A DNA stretch of 16,875 bases. Source: an uncultured Planctomycetaceae bacterium (GTDB lineage Bacteria > Planctomycetota > Planctomycetia > Pirellulales > Pirellulaceae). The stretch is taken from assembly GCA_903927685.1 (NCBI GenBank), contig CAIYOB010000914.1, positions 1 through 16,875 of the forward strand, read 5' to 3'. Position numbers and translations under genes: made by a program. Shown piece by piece: positions 6,769 to 15,211 of the stretch. Below the pieces are notes generated by a model, which was not told the origin of the DNA, did no database searches, and was given only the letters and a program-made list of their open reading frames with translations. How positions within the stretch are numbered: the first letter of the stretch is position 1; every line of letters begins with the position of its first letter.

Positions 6769-8142
6769 CTACCTGGGTTCCCACAGCCTGGGCAGGGAGC
6801 CTCGGGACTGACGCTCGACAACTGGCGCGTCGGTCAGTTTGTACGGCAGGCTGGAAACGTATCCCGGGACGCCGCGGGCGATGTCCCCCACCTCGACCAG
6901 GAACGCATCCGGGATCTTGCCATCCAACACCGCTTCGTAGTGATCTCCCACCGGGCGCATCAGCAGGTGATACCACATCAGGTCCCGCCAAGCGGGGTCA
7001 TCGCTGTACACGTACCAGGTTCGCACGATTTGAACCCTGGCCTGGCTGGCGATTCGAGCGCGAAACACCGTGCGGTCGGCCAGTCGTTCGTGAGTGACGC
7101 CGCTGATCTCCGTCAGCGGCCGGCCGTCGAACACGTGCGAGACCCACATCAGGAAGTCCATGTACTGGATCTCGCTGAAGTTCGAGTGGCAGTAATTCGG
7201 GATCAGCTCGATCGTCATCGGCTGGCGGAGCCGCTCCTGCAAGATGTTCACGTTGAACATCTTGTAGCCGTCCTCGTTGGTCGCGCCCAGGTAGAACACC
7301 GGCACGTGGACCTGGTCCTGGAAGAACGCGTGGTGAAAGGACAAATGCGACTGTATCCGGTCGGTGGCGTAGACGCCTTCGTTGCCCATGATGACCACCG
7401 CAGCGACGCGGGGATCGATTGCGGCGGCGACGGTGGCACTGCGGCCGCGTTTGGAATGACCGCCGATGACGGCGTGCAGGCCGTCGAGTCCGAGGAACTG
7501 CTGGAACGCGTCCAGCGCCTGGATGTAGACCACAGCCAGCTGGCAGTTCATGTTGTAGTAGTTCTGGCCGGTCTGTTGGCGTAGCGTGTCCAGGATTCGG
7601 ATGTCGCTTTCGATGTCCGCCCCGTCGGGATACTCGCCGGGATTGGATAGGACCATCGTCGGGTATCCGGTCCGGGCAGCGATCGGCTCGCCATACTTGT
7701 CGACGTGGATCGGGAAGTAGTCGCGGGGCGGCGAGCCCACGATGACCACCTTGCCTTTCCGCTCAGGAGTCGCGTTCACCGCCTCGTCTTGTGGCAGGAA
7801 GAGGACGCAGGGATGGAGCCACTTCTTGCCCGCCAACTCTTGGCTCTGAAACCGGGCGGTCACTTTGCGCAGGTGCTTGCCGGGATCCGTGTCGCTGGTC
7901 ACCATCTGGTCGCTGAGCACCTGGAATTCCAGCGGCAGCGTGTGCTGCTTGACCAACGGCCAAATCGCACGCGGCTTGGGTACGGCCCGCGACGCCTCTT
8001 CGAAGTTGAACGCCGCCGCAGACGGTTGGCCGGCGGCCGCCGCCAGCGTGGACTCGGCCGGCGGCAGTTCCCCGGCCACCGAGTTCGCGGTCATCAAAGC
8101 CGCGACGAGCAGACCGGTCCAACGACGATCCGTGATGGACAT
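6769..8142 (-). CDS. PhoPQ-activated pathogenicity-related (PqaA-type) alpha/beta hydrolase, secreted
   Basis: 457 residues from ATG 8142, which has GGAGGA at the right distance upstream on the minus strand. Residues 1-24 are a signal peptide (WTGLLVAALMTANSVAG). The body matches the PhoPQ-activated pathogenicity-related family (PF10142): a nucleophile elbow GGHSKRGRS with S230, followed by AAAIDPRVAAVVIMGNEG, then YLGATNEDGY with D291, and PNYCHSNFSE with H319. S230-D291-H319 is my inferred triad. An N-terminal stretch (PLEFQVLSDQMV...W.HPCVLFLP) fits the family's beta-rich start. The substrate is not known; the name comes from Salmonella PqaA and does not imply virulence here. The GH78 gene follows 142 bp downstream on the same strand, so an esterase role on decorated carbohydrate is a reasonable guess. 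Confidence 0.8.
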   Translation of the reverse strand: MSITDRRWTGLLVAALMTANSVAGELPPAESTLAAAAGQPSAAAFNFEEASRAVPKPRAIWPLVKQHTLPLEFQVLSDQMVTSDTDPGKHLRKVTARFQSQELAGKKWLHPCVLFLPQDEAVNATPERKGKVVIVGSPPRDYFPIHVDKYGEPIAARTGYPTMVLSNPGEYPDGADIESDIRILDTLRQQTGQNYYNMNCQLAVVYIQALDAFQQFLGLDGLHAVIGGHSKRGRSATVAAAIDPRVAAVVIMGNEGVYATDRIQSHLSFHHAFFQDQVHVPVFYLGATNEDGYKMFNVNILQERLRQPMTIELIPNYCHSNFSEIQYMDFLMWVSHVFDGRPLTEISGVTHERLADRTVFRARIASQARVQIVRTWYVYSDDPAWRDLMWYHLLMRPVGDHYEAVLDGKIPDAFLVEVGDIARGVPGYVSSLPYKLTDAPVVERQSRGSLPRLWEPR

Positions 8143-8443
8143 GACCAATCCTCCGGAATCTCTTGAACGGTTTTTCCGACCATTCGTTGGCTTTCCACAG
8201 ATTGTATCCGAAGTCCTTCCTCCCGGCGACTGGGAAGGGCAAAACGGGAAGGGCAAAACGGCGGGGAAGGGCAAGACGGCCTTTCCGGTCTCCCCCGAAG
8301 GATTCTTCCGCCCGGATGACATATAACATCGGGCTGGCGGCGCCGCCATTGACAGGGGCGTGGCTGGCAGCGGCGTGCAACGGGTACCGTGGTGCTCGTT
8401 GGCCGGCGGCGTCTTGCCGCGTCTGACACAGGGAGACGGACAC
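8143..8443. promoter_or_regulatory. Divergent intergenic region, holds both upstream regions
   Basis: About 300 bp between the start of the minus-strand hydrolase gene and the plus-strand sigma factor gene. Promoters for both must lie here or nearby, but I cannot name a convincing -35/-10 pair. A TATAAC at 8322-8327 on the plus strand has no good -35 partner. The region carries three copies of a 14-bp repeat (8232-8277). Confidence 0.5.
8232..8277. repeat. Three copies of a 14-bp repeat
   Basis: GGGAAGGGCAAAAC occurs at 8232-8245 and 8246-8259 head to tail. After a 4-nt spacer it occurs again at 8264-8277 with one change (A to G). The array lies in the divergent promoter region. It may be a minisatellite, a set of protein binding sites or a transcribed leader element. 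Confidence 0.75.
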
Positions 8444-9037
8444 TTGCAGCACGGCTTCGACAGCGTCTGGCACCGAGCGGCCCTGGCGGGAGACTCGGCG
8501 GCCATCGAATCGCTCGCGAATTCGGCGATTGAGCCGCTGTACCGGTTCTGTTTCTATCGCCTGGGAGCGAACGCCGACCTGGCCGAGGAGGTCGTCCAGG
8601 AGACGCTTCTCCGGGCAATCCACGAACTGGACAAGTACGAACCCGGACGGTCCGGCGGCAAGATCTTCAGCTGGTTGACCGGGTTGGCGCGCAACGAGAT
8701 CCGCAAGACGCTGGGACGCGAGCAGTCGGCCGTTAGTCTGCAGGCCTTGTGGGACCAGTTGGACGACGAGCTGCGCCATGTCTATTCGCGTCTGGAAGCA
8801 GCGCCGCTGGCCGACGAAGTGCTGCGCCGCGAGGAGACTCGCGAGATGGTCAACGCCACCATGGCGCAACTGCCGGCCCACTATCGCGAAGCGTTGGAGG
8901 CGAAATACGTCCTGGGGCGGACGGTGCGGGACATGGCCGCCGCCTGGCAGGTGTCAGAAAAGGCGGTCGAAAGCCAGCTGACCCGAGCCCGCCAGGCGTT
9001 CCGCGCCACCTTCGTCGCCTTGGCTGCCTGTGAATGA
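8444..9037 (+). CDS. ECF-type RNA polymerase sigma factor
   Basis: 197 residues if started at TTG 8444, which is preceded by AGGGAGA with 7 nt spacing. An in-frame ATG at 8360 would add 28 residues that do not look like a sigma N-terminus. Sigma region 2 spans about residues 29-92 (YRFCFYRLGANADLAEEVVQ, then SWLTGLARNEIRK). Region 4 spans about 143-186 (LPAHYREALEAKYVLGRTVR, MAAAWQVSEKAVESQLTRAR), a helix-turn-helix for the -35 element. There is no region 3, as usual for ECF factors. The linker between the domains (WDQLDDELRHVYSRLEAAPL) is acidic. The next gene starts 21 bp after the stop and carries an FecR-like domain, so the two probably form a sigma/regulator pair. The target genes are unknown; autoregulation is common in such pairs. 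Confidence 0.9.
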   Translation: MQHGFDSVWHRAALAGDSAAIESLANSAIEPLYRFCFYRLGANADLAEEVVQETLLRAIHELDKYEPGRSGGKIFSWLTGLARNEIRKTLGREQSAVSLQALWDQLDDELRHVYSRLEAAPLADEVLRREETREMVNATMAQLPAHYREALEAKYVLGRTVRDMAAAWQVSEKAVESQLTRARQAFRATFVALAACE

Positions 9038-9058
9038 CTGCCCTGTCGGAGGTTCCCA

Positions 9059-12000
9059 ATGATGAACGAATCCAATCCGCCCCGAGAACCCGACCGCCGG
9101 GAAGATGTTGCGGATCAAAACGTCGCCCGACTGGTTTCCGCCGCCTACCGTCCGGAAGTTCCCCGGCAGGAATTCGTCCAACGTGTCGCCGCGGCCATGA
9201 TCGTGGAAGCGCAGTGTCGCGTTACCGCGGCGCCGATTCGTCGTCAGCCACGGCTGCGACCCGGACTCCACTGGGCCGTGGCCGCTACGGTGTTGGTGGC
9301 GATGGGGGGCCTGTTGTGGGACCTCCGGAACGCGGGATTCTGGGAACAGCGTGCGCCGTCCCCCGTGGCGGTTGGGGGTAACCGGCCGAGCGAGTCTGAC
9401 GCGAGCCCGGGCGCTGACCGTGCCTCGCCGCTGGTTCGCGACTGGCCGATCGAACACGCCTTGACCGCCCGTCCCCGTGCCGCGGCTCCGCCGGTGCCCA
9501 AGCTGGCGATCGGCGAGTCCCTGCGGACGGGAGCCGCCGAACAGCGCCGGGTCGAACTGCCGGACGGCTCGATCCTGTATCTGAACCGCGACACGGCGGT
9601 CACCTTGAAATCGCCGCGTCGCGTGGTGCTGGAACGTGGGGAAGCGTACGTCGAAGTCGCCCCACGCTACAACAGCCCGGACCCGGAAAATGGCGAACAC
9701 AGGGGCGACGTCCGCTTCGTCGTGCTCACACCGAACCGCGAACTGACCGCGCTGGGCACCAGGTTCAATGTCCGGACCGACCGGCAAACCACGGCCGTCG
9801 CGGTCGTCCAGGGACAAGTCCAGGTCAGCGGCCTGGACCGTCCGCTGGACGCCGGGCAACAGTTGGCAGCGGCGGCCGGCGGGTCGGACGATGCCACGGC
9901 AGAATCCATCGACCAGGTGACTCCTATCATCGATTGGACCCGCGACCTGAGGGCCGCCGCCGAGTCGCCCTTGGTGCCGGCCAGTGCCTACAGCGGCGGC
10001 GCGCTGGTCGCCAGACGGCCGGATGGGCGCGAGACCAGTCTCAGCATGCGGCGCTATCACCTCGACGTGCACATCGAAGATGGCTTTGCCCGGACGACGA
10101 TTGACCAGACGTATTTCAACGACGAAACATGGCGGATGGAGGGGACGTTTTACTTCCCGCTGCCTCCCGATGCGTCCTTGTCGCGTCTGGCGATGTACGT
10201 GGACGGGCGACGGATGGAAGGCGGCATGGCGGAGCGACAGCACGCTCGCGAGGTCTTCGAGACCATCGTCCGCCGGCAGAAAGACCCCGCCCTGCTGGAG
10301 TGGATCGACGGCAGCACGTTTCGGATGCGCGTCTTCCCGCTGGAGGGACGCCAGGAGAAACGCATTGTGCTGAGCTACACGCAGCGGCTGCCGCGTTTGG
10401 GCGATCGCGTGCAATACCGGTTTCCCGGCGGGCACAAGATGCCGAAGGTCGCCCGCTGGTCGTGTCACGTTCGCGCAGTGCGAGCGGCCGATTGGCGTTG
10501 GCAGGCCGACGCCTACGCGTTCCAGGCCGCCCGCGACGGAGCGGACTTGACGCTGGACGCGGCCTCCGAAAACATCGCCCCGGACCGCAATGTCGTCATC
10601 GACCTGGTCGACCGAGGCGCGGACGAAGCGTCCGGGCGGCCCGCCCAGCCGGCCATGCCGGACGCGCAATTCGCGTCCGTGGACCACGAGGGCCAACACT
10701 ATCTCGGCCTGCGTTATCGTTTTCGTCAGGAGGAGGCCGCGCCGGCCCCACGGCGCGATTGGGTGTTCCTGTTCGAGGCGTCGGCCGACCGCGATCCCGT
10801 GCTGGCCCGGGCGCAGGTCGAGATCGTGAGAACCCTGCTGGAACAGGCCCCACGCAGCGACACCTTCACGCTTCTCACGGCCGGCACCCGCATCCGCCGC
10901 TTCGCCCGCCAGTCGCTGGCCGCCACGCCCGAGAACGTCCAGCAGGCCGTCCGCTTCCTGGAACAGGCCCATCTGGTCGGGGCCCTCGACTTGGCCAACT
11001 CGCTCCGGGCGGCGGCCGAGGACTTGGGAAAAGCAAGAAAACCGTGCCTGGTGCACGTAGGCTCAGGCTACGCCAGCCTGGGCGAAAAGCAGCCCGCGGA
11101 GCTGGTCCGCCTGATTCCTGCAGGAACCGTCTACGCGGGCGTCGGCGTCGGCAATCGCTGGAATCGTCCGTTCATGAAGCAGGCGGCCGGGCAGACCGGG
11201 GGATACTTCACACAAATCAACCCCGACGAGCCGATCTCATGGCGGACGATCGAGCTGTACTCGCGGCTGAACTCGCCGCGGTTGGTCAACGTCCGCGTCA
11301 GCGACCCGCAGCGCCGGCTTACGTTTCTGACGGCCGAGGAGGTGGTCTGCCAAGGTGAGGAACTGTTCGCCGTGGCGCGTTGTCCGGGCGATGTCCGGTG
11401 GCCGGAGTTCGTCGAGATTTCCGGACAGCTGGCGGGCCAACCGTTCGCCCAACGGCTGCCCGTCGGCAACGTGTCGCGCGGAGCCGGTTACTTGCCGAGG
11501 ACTTGGGCCAAGCTGGAAATTGACCGGATGGTCGCCGAGGACGCCGTCGCCCATCACGACGAGATCGTCAAGCTGAGCATGGCGATGTACGTGATGTCCC
11601 CCTTCACGTCGCTGCTCGTGCTGGAAAACGAGCAGATGTACCAGGAGTTCCACGTGGACCGCGGCCGCCAGGACCATTGGGCGCTGTACCCCTGCCCCGA
11701 CAAGATTGACGTTGTTCACGAGCCGCTGTCCGGCTCCCCGGAACCCGCGAAGGAACTCCCAGCCGATGCGAAACCGCCCAAACCCGCGGTCGCTGAAACC
11801 CTGAAGACAATCCTGGTCCGGCTTCCCCCGGGGCCGGACTGGCGATCGAGCAGCTCGGATCGGAGCCGCCGTCGCTCGGTCAGCGTGTGGGAGCTGTGGC
11901 AGCCGCAATACCAGCGGACAGACAACTGGGACACGACGACGGTCCGCGTCCCCGACGGCGGCACCGTGTTGCTGGGTGGGATTCGGCGACGGCCTGCTTG

Positions 12001-15000
12001 GCGCGACGAGCCAGACGTGCCCTCACTGTACCCGTGGTCCCTGGATCGCCTGGATGCGAACCAGGGGATCGGCCGCGAGGCCCAGAGCCTGATGATGATG
12101 GTCACGCCGCGGATCATCATTCAGGAAGAGGAAGAGCTGCCATTGGCCGACGAGCGGTACCTGATGTGGCGTGCGACGCCACGGGGTAGAATCGATCCGC
12201 TCAACGTCCCCCGCCGGACGACCGACGATTTCGATTCGCTGATCGAGTTACCTCTCGGCGACCTCGTGCTCCCGCTCCGCCCCCTCGATTTTTCCCCCGA
12301 CGGCAGCTTTCTGGAGTCCGAAGCCCGCGACGGCACGATCCGGCTGTGGGATATCGAGGGCACGAGGTTTCGGTCAGCGGACTTTCTCTCGCCGATGGCC
12401 TTTCCCGACGCCCGGACGTGGGCCGACTTGGCCGTTCGGCGCAAGCGTTACGCGTCGATCGACCTCGACAATCCCAATGCGGCCGAGCGAAAACTCCTGG
12501 CGGCCTTGTCCAGCGTGACATCGCTCGATCTGCCCGCAGCGCCGTTGGAGATGGCGATCGCTTATCTGAAAGACCGGTACGACATCCCGATCGAGATCGA
12601 CCAAGCGGGGTTGGCCAGAGTTGGCGTCCGCCTTGATGCGCAAGTGACGCTGAACGCCAAAGGAGTTCCGCTTGCCGATGCGCTGCAACAATTGTTGCGT
12701 CCCGTTCAACTGACGTTTGTGGTGCAGGACCATGTCGTGCTCATCGTCCCGGACGATTACGCGGACATCCTGGCTGGCATGGCCCAGGACCCGCTGATGT
12801 TCGCGCCGGGTATGCACACGACGACGGCCGACGTCCAGGCGGTGCTGGAAGCCGAGTCTCAGATCGTGGACCAGGCCGCCTCCGGGAGCATCGACCGGCT
12901 TGCCGCAGAGCTGATCGAGGGCGCCCGTTCGCGTGGCTGGTATCGATACGCCTGGCCGGGGGGCGATCACCGCAGAACGGTGGTGACCTTCGACGGGCAA
13001 GGCCGCTTCCGCATCGAGACGCGCACCCGGCTGGGCTTGAACGAACAGATCGTTTGCGACGGACGGCAGCTTTGGCATCTGTATCCTGAACTGGGCGTCG
13101 GTGCTCAGCGTCCGTTCAGCCGCTTCCACCGCGCCGTCGTCGAGCGGTGGATTCCCTGGCTGCTGCCGCCCGCCGACCAGCTGGCACGCGGGGCTGATGT
13201 GCGGGCCATCGACGCGCGTACGGTCGCGGTCGTCCCGCACGAACCTGACCGGACCAGGCTTGCGGCCGGCCTCGAATGTGAACGGGCGGAGCTGCGTCTG
13301 GTTTTCGGCCGCGACGGACGGTTGATCGAGCGGCAAATCGTCGCGCTGCCCTCGGCCAAGGTGTTGTGGCGAGAGACCTTTGGAGCCGTCGGAACGGTCC
13401 AGCAATGGGACGAAAACGGGGAGCTGTTGTCGGTGCGGCAAGTCGCCGTCGAGCCCTGCCCGCCGCCGAGTCTCGTCCCGGACGAGACGCTGGTCCTCGT
13501 GCCCCTGCCCTGGCGGACGCGGGAGCACGCGCTGGCCGTGCGGGGCTTGAAAGATGACGGCGTGCACGACGGCTGGAGCCGCGAGGATGCCTTGGCGGTG
13601 CTCGCGGCCGAGACCGCCAGCGGCAGCCCTTCGCTGTCGTCAACCGTCGGCTGGTGTTTTCTGGCGAAGCACGACGCGCGGCTTGGGTTCGGCCCTTTGC
13701 TGTTGGCCGCGGGGGGCGATTGGCCTCCAGCATCGGCAGAGACGCCGGCCGACGCAGACGACGACGTACCAGGGCTGTTCCGCCGCTGGCTGGAATCGTC
13801 GGACTCGCTGCTGGCCCGCTACGTGGCCGCCGTCGCACGGCGGCGGACGTCCGATCCGGCCGCGAGCATCGGGCTGCCCGACGCCACGGATTGCGGATTC
13901 CTGCAACAACTGGCCGCCCTGCACGACCTGTGCCTGGCGTGGCGTCGGGACGGGAGCGGCGAGCGAGACACCCAGCGACGGAGCGAACTACAGCGGCAGA
14001 CGGTACGGTTCCTCCGGTCCGATCCCAGTCAGCCGTTTGCCGCGGTCGCACTGTCGGCCGTCCGACGATACGGTGACGCCCCGACTTTCGTGCAGGTCTT
14101 CGACGACGCGGCCGACGCGTTTCAGGAGCCGGAGCCGCTCGCGTTTGCCCTGCGTTTCGCACACGCCACGCTGGTGGCCCAGGCAGGGGACGCGGCACGC
14201 GGGCGAGACCTGCTGCGTTCCCTGGCCAACGACATGCTCGACGCCGGCTACGCCCCGCCGCTCGACCGGCAAGCCAAAACGGCGTTCTTCTCCGGCACGG
14301 CTGGCCAGGACGCTTGGCGCCAGCTGGTCGAACACGTCACGGGCCACGTCTTGCGCGGCCCCATAGACCCCTCGGCGTTGGCGATCGCGCGGCAACTCCA
14401 CCAGGCGGACGAGCGGGATGCCGCGGAACGGATCTTCGCTGGCGTGACCGCGTCCGACTCGTCCCGCACGCAGATGCTCCCGACGTTGGCGGCCGTCAGC
14501 TATCTCCGGTCCACGGGGCAAGAAGTCCGGGCTGCGGCCAGGCTCGACTCGCTGCTGGCCGAAGAGCGCGCCGCGGACACCCCGGAACTGTGGCGACTGG
14601 CAGCCGCATTGGCCAAGCATCGCGGCCTGCCGACGCGGGCGGCCGAGTATCTCGACCAGGCGTTGGACTTGGAGTATTCCCAAGGTTCGGGGTCGCTCGA
14701 TCTGGCGCGGCTCCGCGCGGATTACCGGGATCTGCTCGAACGTTATTGCGACGCGGGCGATGACCTGGCCGGTTCCGCGGCCGGTGCACGACAATCGCTC
14801 GTCGCTCGCGTGGTGCGTGCCGCCGACCGCTGGCGGTCCCTGGATCCGGACACGGGCGACGCCTGTCGCCTGGCGGCCGATGCGCTGTCGCGACTCGGCG
14901 CCGTCGATCTCGCCTGGGACTACCTGACCTCGCCGCTGGTTGCCGCGCAGGAAGCGTCGATCCCCTGGGATGAACGGGGGCGGGAGTATCACGATCAAGG

Positions 15001-15211
15001 GCAATACGAACTGGCTGCGCGAGCCTATGCCTTGGCGTTCCGAGCGGACCCGGGCAATGCCGAATTGCTATGGAACCAGGCGCGGGCTTTGTTGGATGCG
15101 GGCCAACCGGGACGTGCTCAAACGCTCTTGCAGGAACTGGTCCACCGTCCGTGGGAGACCAAATACGACGGGATCCGGCGGCAAGCCGAGCAGGCATTGA
15201 GTCCGCAGTAA
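9059..15211 (+). CDS. 2050-residue membrane protein: FecR/VIT/vWA/secretin-like/STN/LolA-like/TPR mosaic, likely sigma regulator
   Basis: ATG 9059 has GGAGG at 9048-9052; ATG 9062 is equally possible. Residues 1-68 form a cytoplasmic stub, as in planctomycete sigma partners, followed by one membrane helix (about 71-87). Then come: FecR-like, about 148-270 (RRVELPDGSILYLNRDTAVT; LTALGTRFNVRT); VIT, about 325-445; vWA, about 565-720, with a degenerate metal site (E573, S575, D577 in place of D-x-S-x-S; VGA at 640-642 in place of GGT); a Pro/Ala/Lys linker, about 886-918; a secretin-terminus-like segment, 964-1026 (VPDGGTVLLGG; SLMMMVTPRIII); a WD40-like blade, 1078-1101; STN-like, about 1145-1232; LolA-like, about 1276-1470; and helical repeats ending in a TPR, about 1975-2045. 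Probably an anti-sigma or sensor for the ECF factor, with most of its mass outside the cytoplasm. Domain calls beyond FecR, VIT, vWA and TPR are tentative. Confidence 0.85.
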   Translation: MMNESNPPREPDRREDVADQNVARLVSAAYRPEVPRQEFVQRVAAAMIVEAQCRVTAAPIRRQPRLRPGLHWAVAATVLVAMGGLLWDLRNAGFWEQRAPSPVAVGGNRPSESDASPGADRASPLVRDWPIEHALTARPRAAAPPVPKLAIGESLRTGAAEQRRVELPDGSILYLNRDTAVTLKSPRRVVLERGEAYVEVAPRYNSPDPENGEHRGDVRFVVLTPNRELTALGTRFNVRTDRQTTAVAVVQGQVQVSGLDRPLDAGQQLAAAAGGSDDATAESIDQVTPIIDWTRDLRAAAESPLVPASAYSGGALVARRPDGRETSLSMRRYHLDVHIEDGFARTTIDQTYFNDETWRMEGTFYFPLPPDASLSRLAMYVDGRRMEGGMAERQHAREVFETIVRRQKDPALLEWIDGSTFRMRVFPLEGRQEKRIVLSYTQRLPRLGDRVQYRFPGGHKMPKVARWSCHVRAVRAADWRWQADAYAFQAARDGADLTLDAASENIAPDRNVVIDLVDRGADEASGRPAQPAMPDAQFASVDHEGQHYLGLRYRFRQEEAAPAPRRDWVFLFEASADRDPVLARAQVEIVRTLLEQAPRSDTFTLLTAGTRIRRFARQSLAATPENVQQAVRFLEQAHLVGALDLANSLRAAAEDLGKARKPCLVHVGSGYASLGEKQPAELVRLIPAGTVYAGVGVGNRWNRPFMKQAAGQTGGYFTQINPDEPISWRTIELYSRLNSPRLVNVRVSDPQRRLTFLTAEEVVCQGEELFAVARCPGDVRWPEFVEISGQLAGQPFAQRLPVGNVSRGAGYLPRTWAKLEIDRMVAEDAVAHHDEIVKLSMAMYVMSPFTSLLVLENEQMYQEFHVDRGRQDHWALYPCPDKIDVVHEPLSGSPEPAKELPADAKPPKPAVAETLKTILVRLPPGPDWRSSSSDRSRRRSVSVWELWQPQYQRTDNWDTTTVRVPDGGTVLLGGIRRRPAWRDEPDVPSLYPWSLDRLDANQGIGREAQSLMMMVTPRIIIQEEEELPLADERYLMWRATPRGRIDPLNVPRRTTDDFDSLIELPLGDLVLPLRPLDFSPDGSFLESEARDGTIRLWDIEGTRFRSADFLSPMAFPDARTWADLAVRRKRYASIDLDNPNAAERKLLAALSSVTSLDLPAAPLEMAIAYLKDRYDIPIEIDQAGLARVGVRLDAQVTLNAKGVPLADALQQLLRPVQLTFVVQDHVVLIVPDDYADILAGMAQDPLMFAPGMHTTTADVQAVLEAESQIVDQAASGSIDRLAAELIEGARSRGWYRYAWPGGDHRRTVVTFDGQGRFRIETRTRLGLNEQIVCDGRQLWHLYPELGVGAQRPFSRFHRAVVERWIPWLLPPADQLARGADVRAIDARTVAVVPHEPDRTRLAAGLECERAELRLVFGRDGRLIERQIVALPSAKVLWRETFGAVGTVQQWDENGELLSVRQVAVEPCPPPSLVPDETLVLVPLPWRTREHALAVRGLKDDGVHDGWSREDALAVLAAETASGSPSLSSTVGWCFLAKHDARLGFGPLLLAAGGDWPPASAETPADADDDVPGLFRRWLESSDSLLARYVAAVARRRTSDPAASIGLPDATDCGFLQQLAALHDLCLAWRRDGSGERDTQRRSELQRQTVRFLRSDPSQPFAAVALSAVRRYGDAPTFVQVFDDAADAFQEPEPLAFALRFAHATLVAQAGDAARGRDLLRSLANDMLDAGYAPPLDRQAKTAFFSGTAGQDAWRQLVEHVTGHVLRGPIDPSALAIARQLHQADERDAAERIFAGVTASDSSRTQMLPTLAAVSYLRSTGQEVRAAARLDSLLAEERAADTPELWRLAAALAKHRGLPTRAAEYLDQALDLEYSQGSGSLDLARLRADYRDLLERYCDAGDDLAGSAAGARQSLVARVVRAADRWRSLDPDTGDACRLAADALSRLGAVDLAWDYLTSPLVAAQEASIPWDERGREYHDQGQYELAARAYALAFRADPGNAELLWNQARALLDAGQPGRAQTLLQELVHRPWETKYDGIRRQAEQALSPQ

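Noticed and set aside
6627..6821. Longer N-terminus of the GH78 protein starting at 6821
   Set aside because: The 65 extra residues precede a good signal peptide, cross the perfect hairpin at 6675-6705 and overlap the end of the upstream hydrolase gene.
8232..8277. CRISPR-like array
   Set aside because: Repeat unit of 14 bp with no unique spacers of regular length and no cas genes; it is a short tandem repeat.
8322..8327. TATAAC as a -10 element for the sigma factor gene
   Set aside because: No acceptable -35 hexamer 16-18 bp upstream; one six-base match in a GC-rich spacer is not enough.
8954..11056. 700-residue minus-strand open frame opposite the start of the large mosaic gene
   Set aside because: Arg/Gly/His-rich shadow of a frame with clear FecR, VIT and vWA domains; it also overlaps the end of the sigma factor gene.
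12374..13567. 397-residue minus-strand open frame
   Set aside because: Shadow of the STN-like and LolA-like part of the mosaic gene; no signal, domain or start site.
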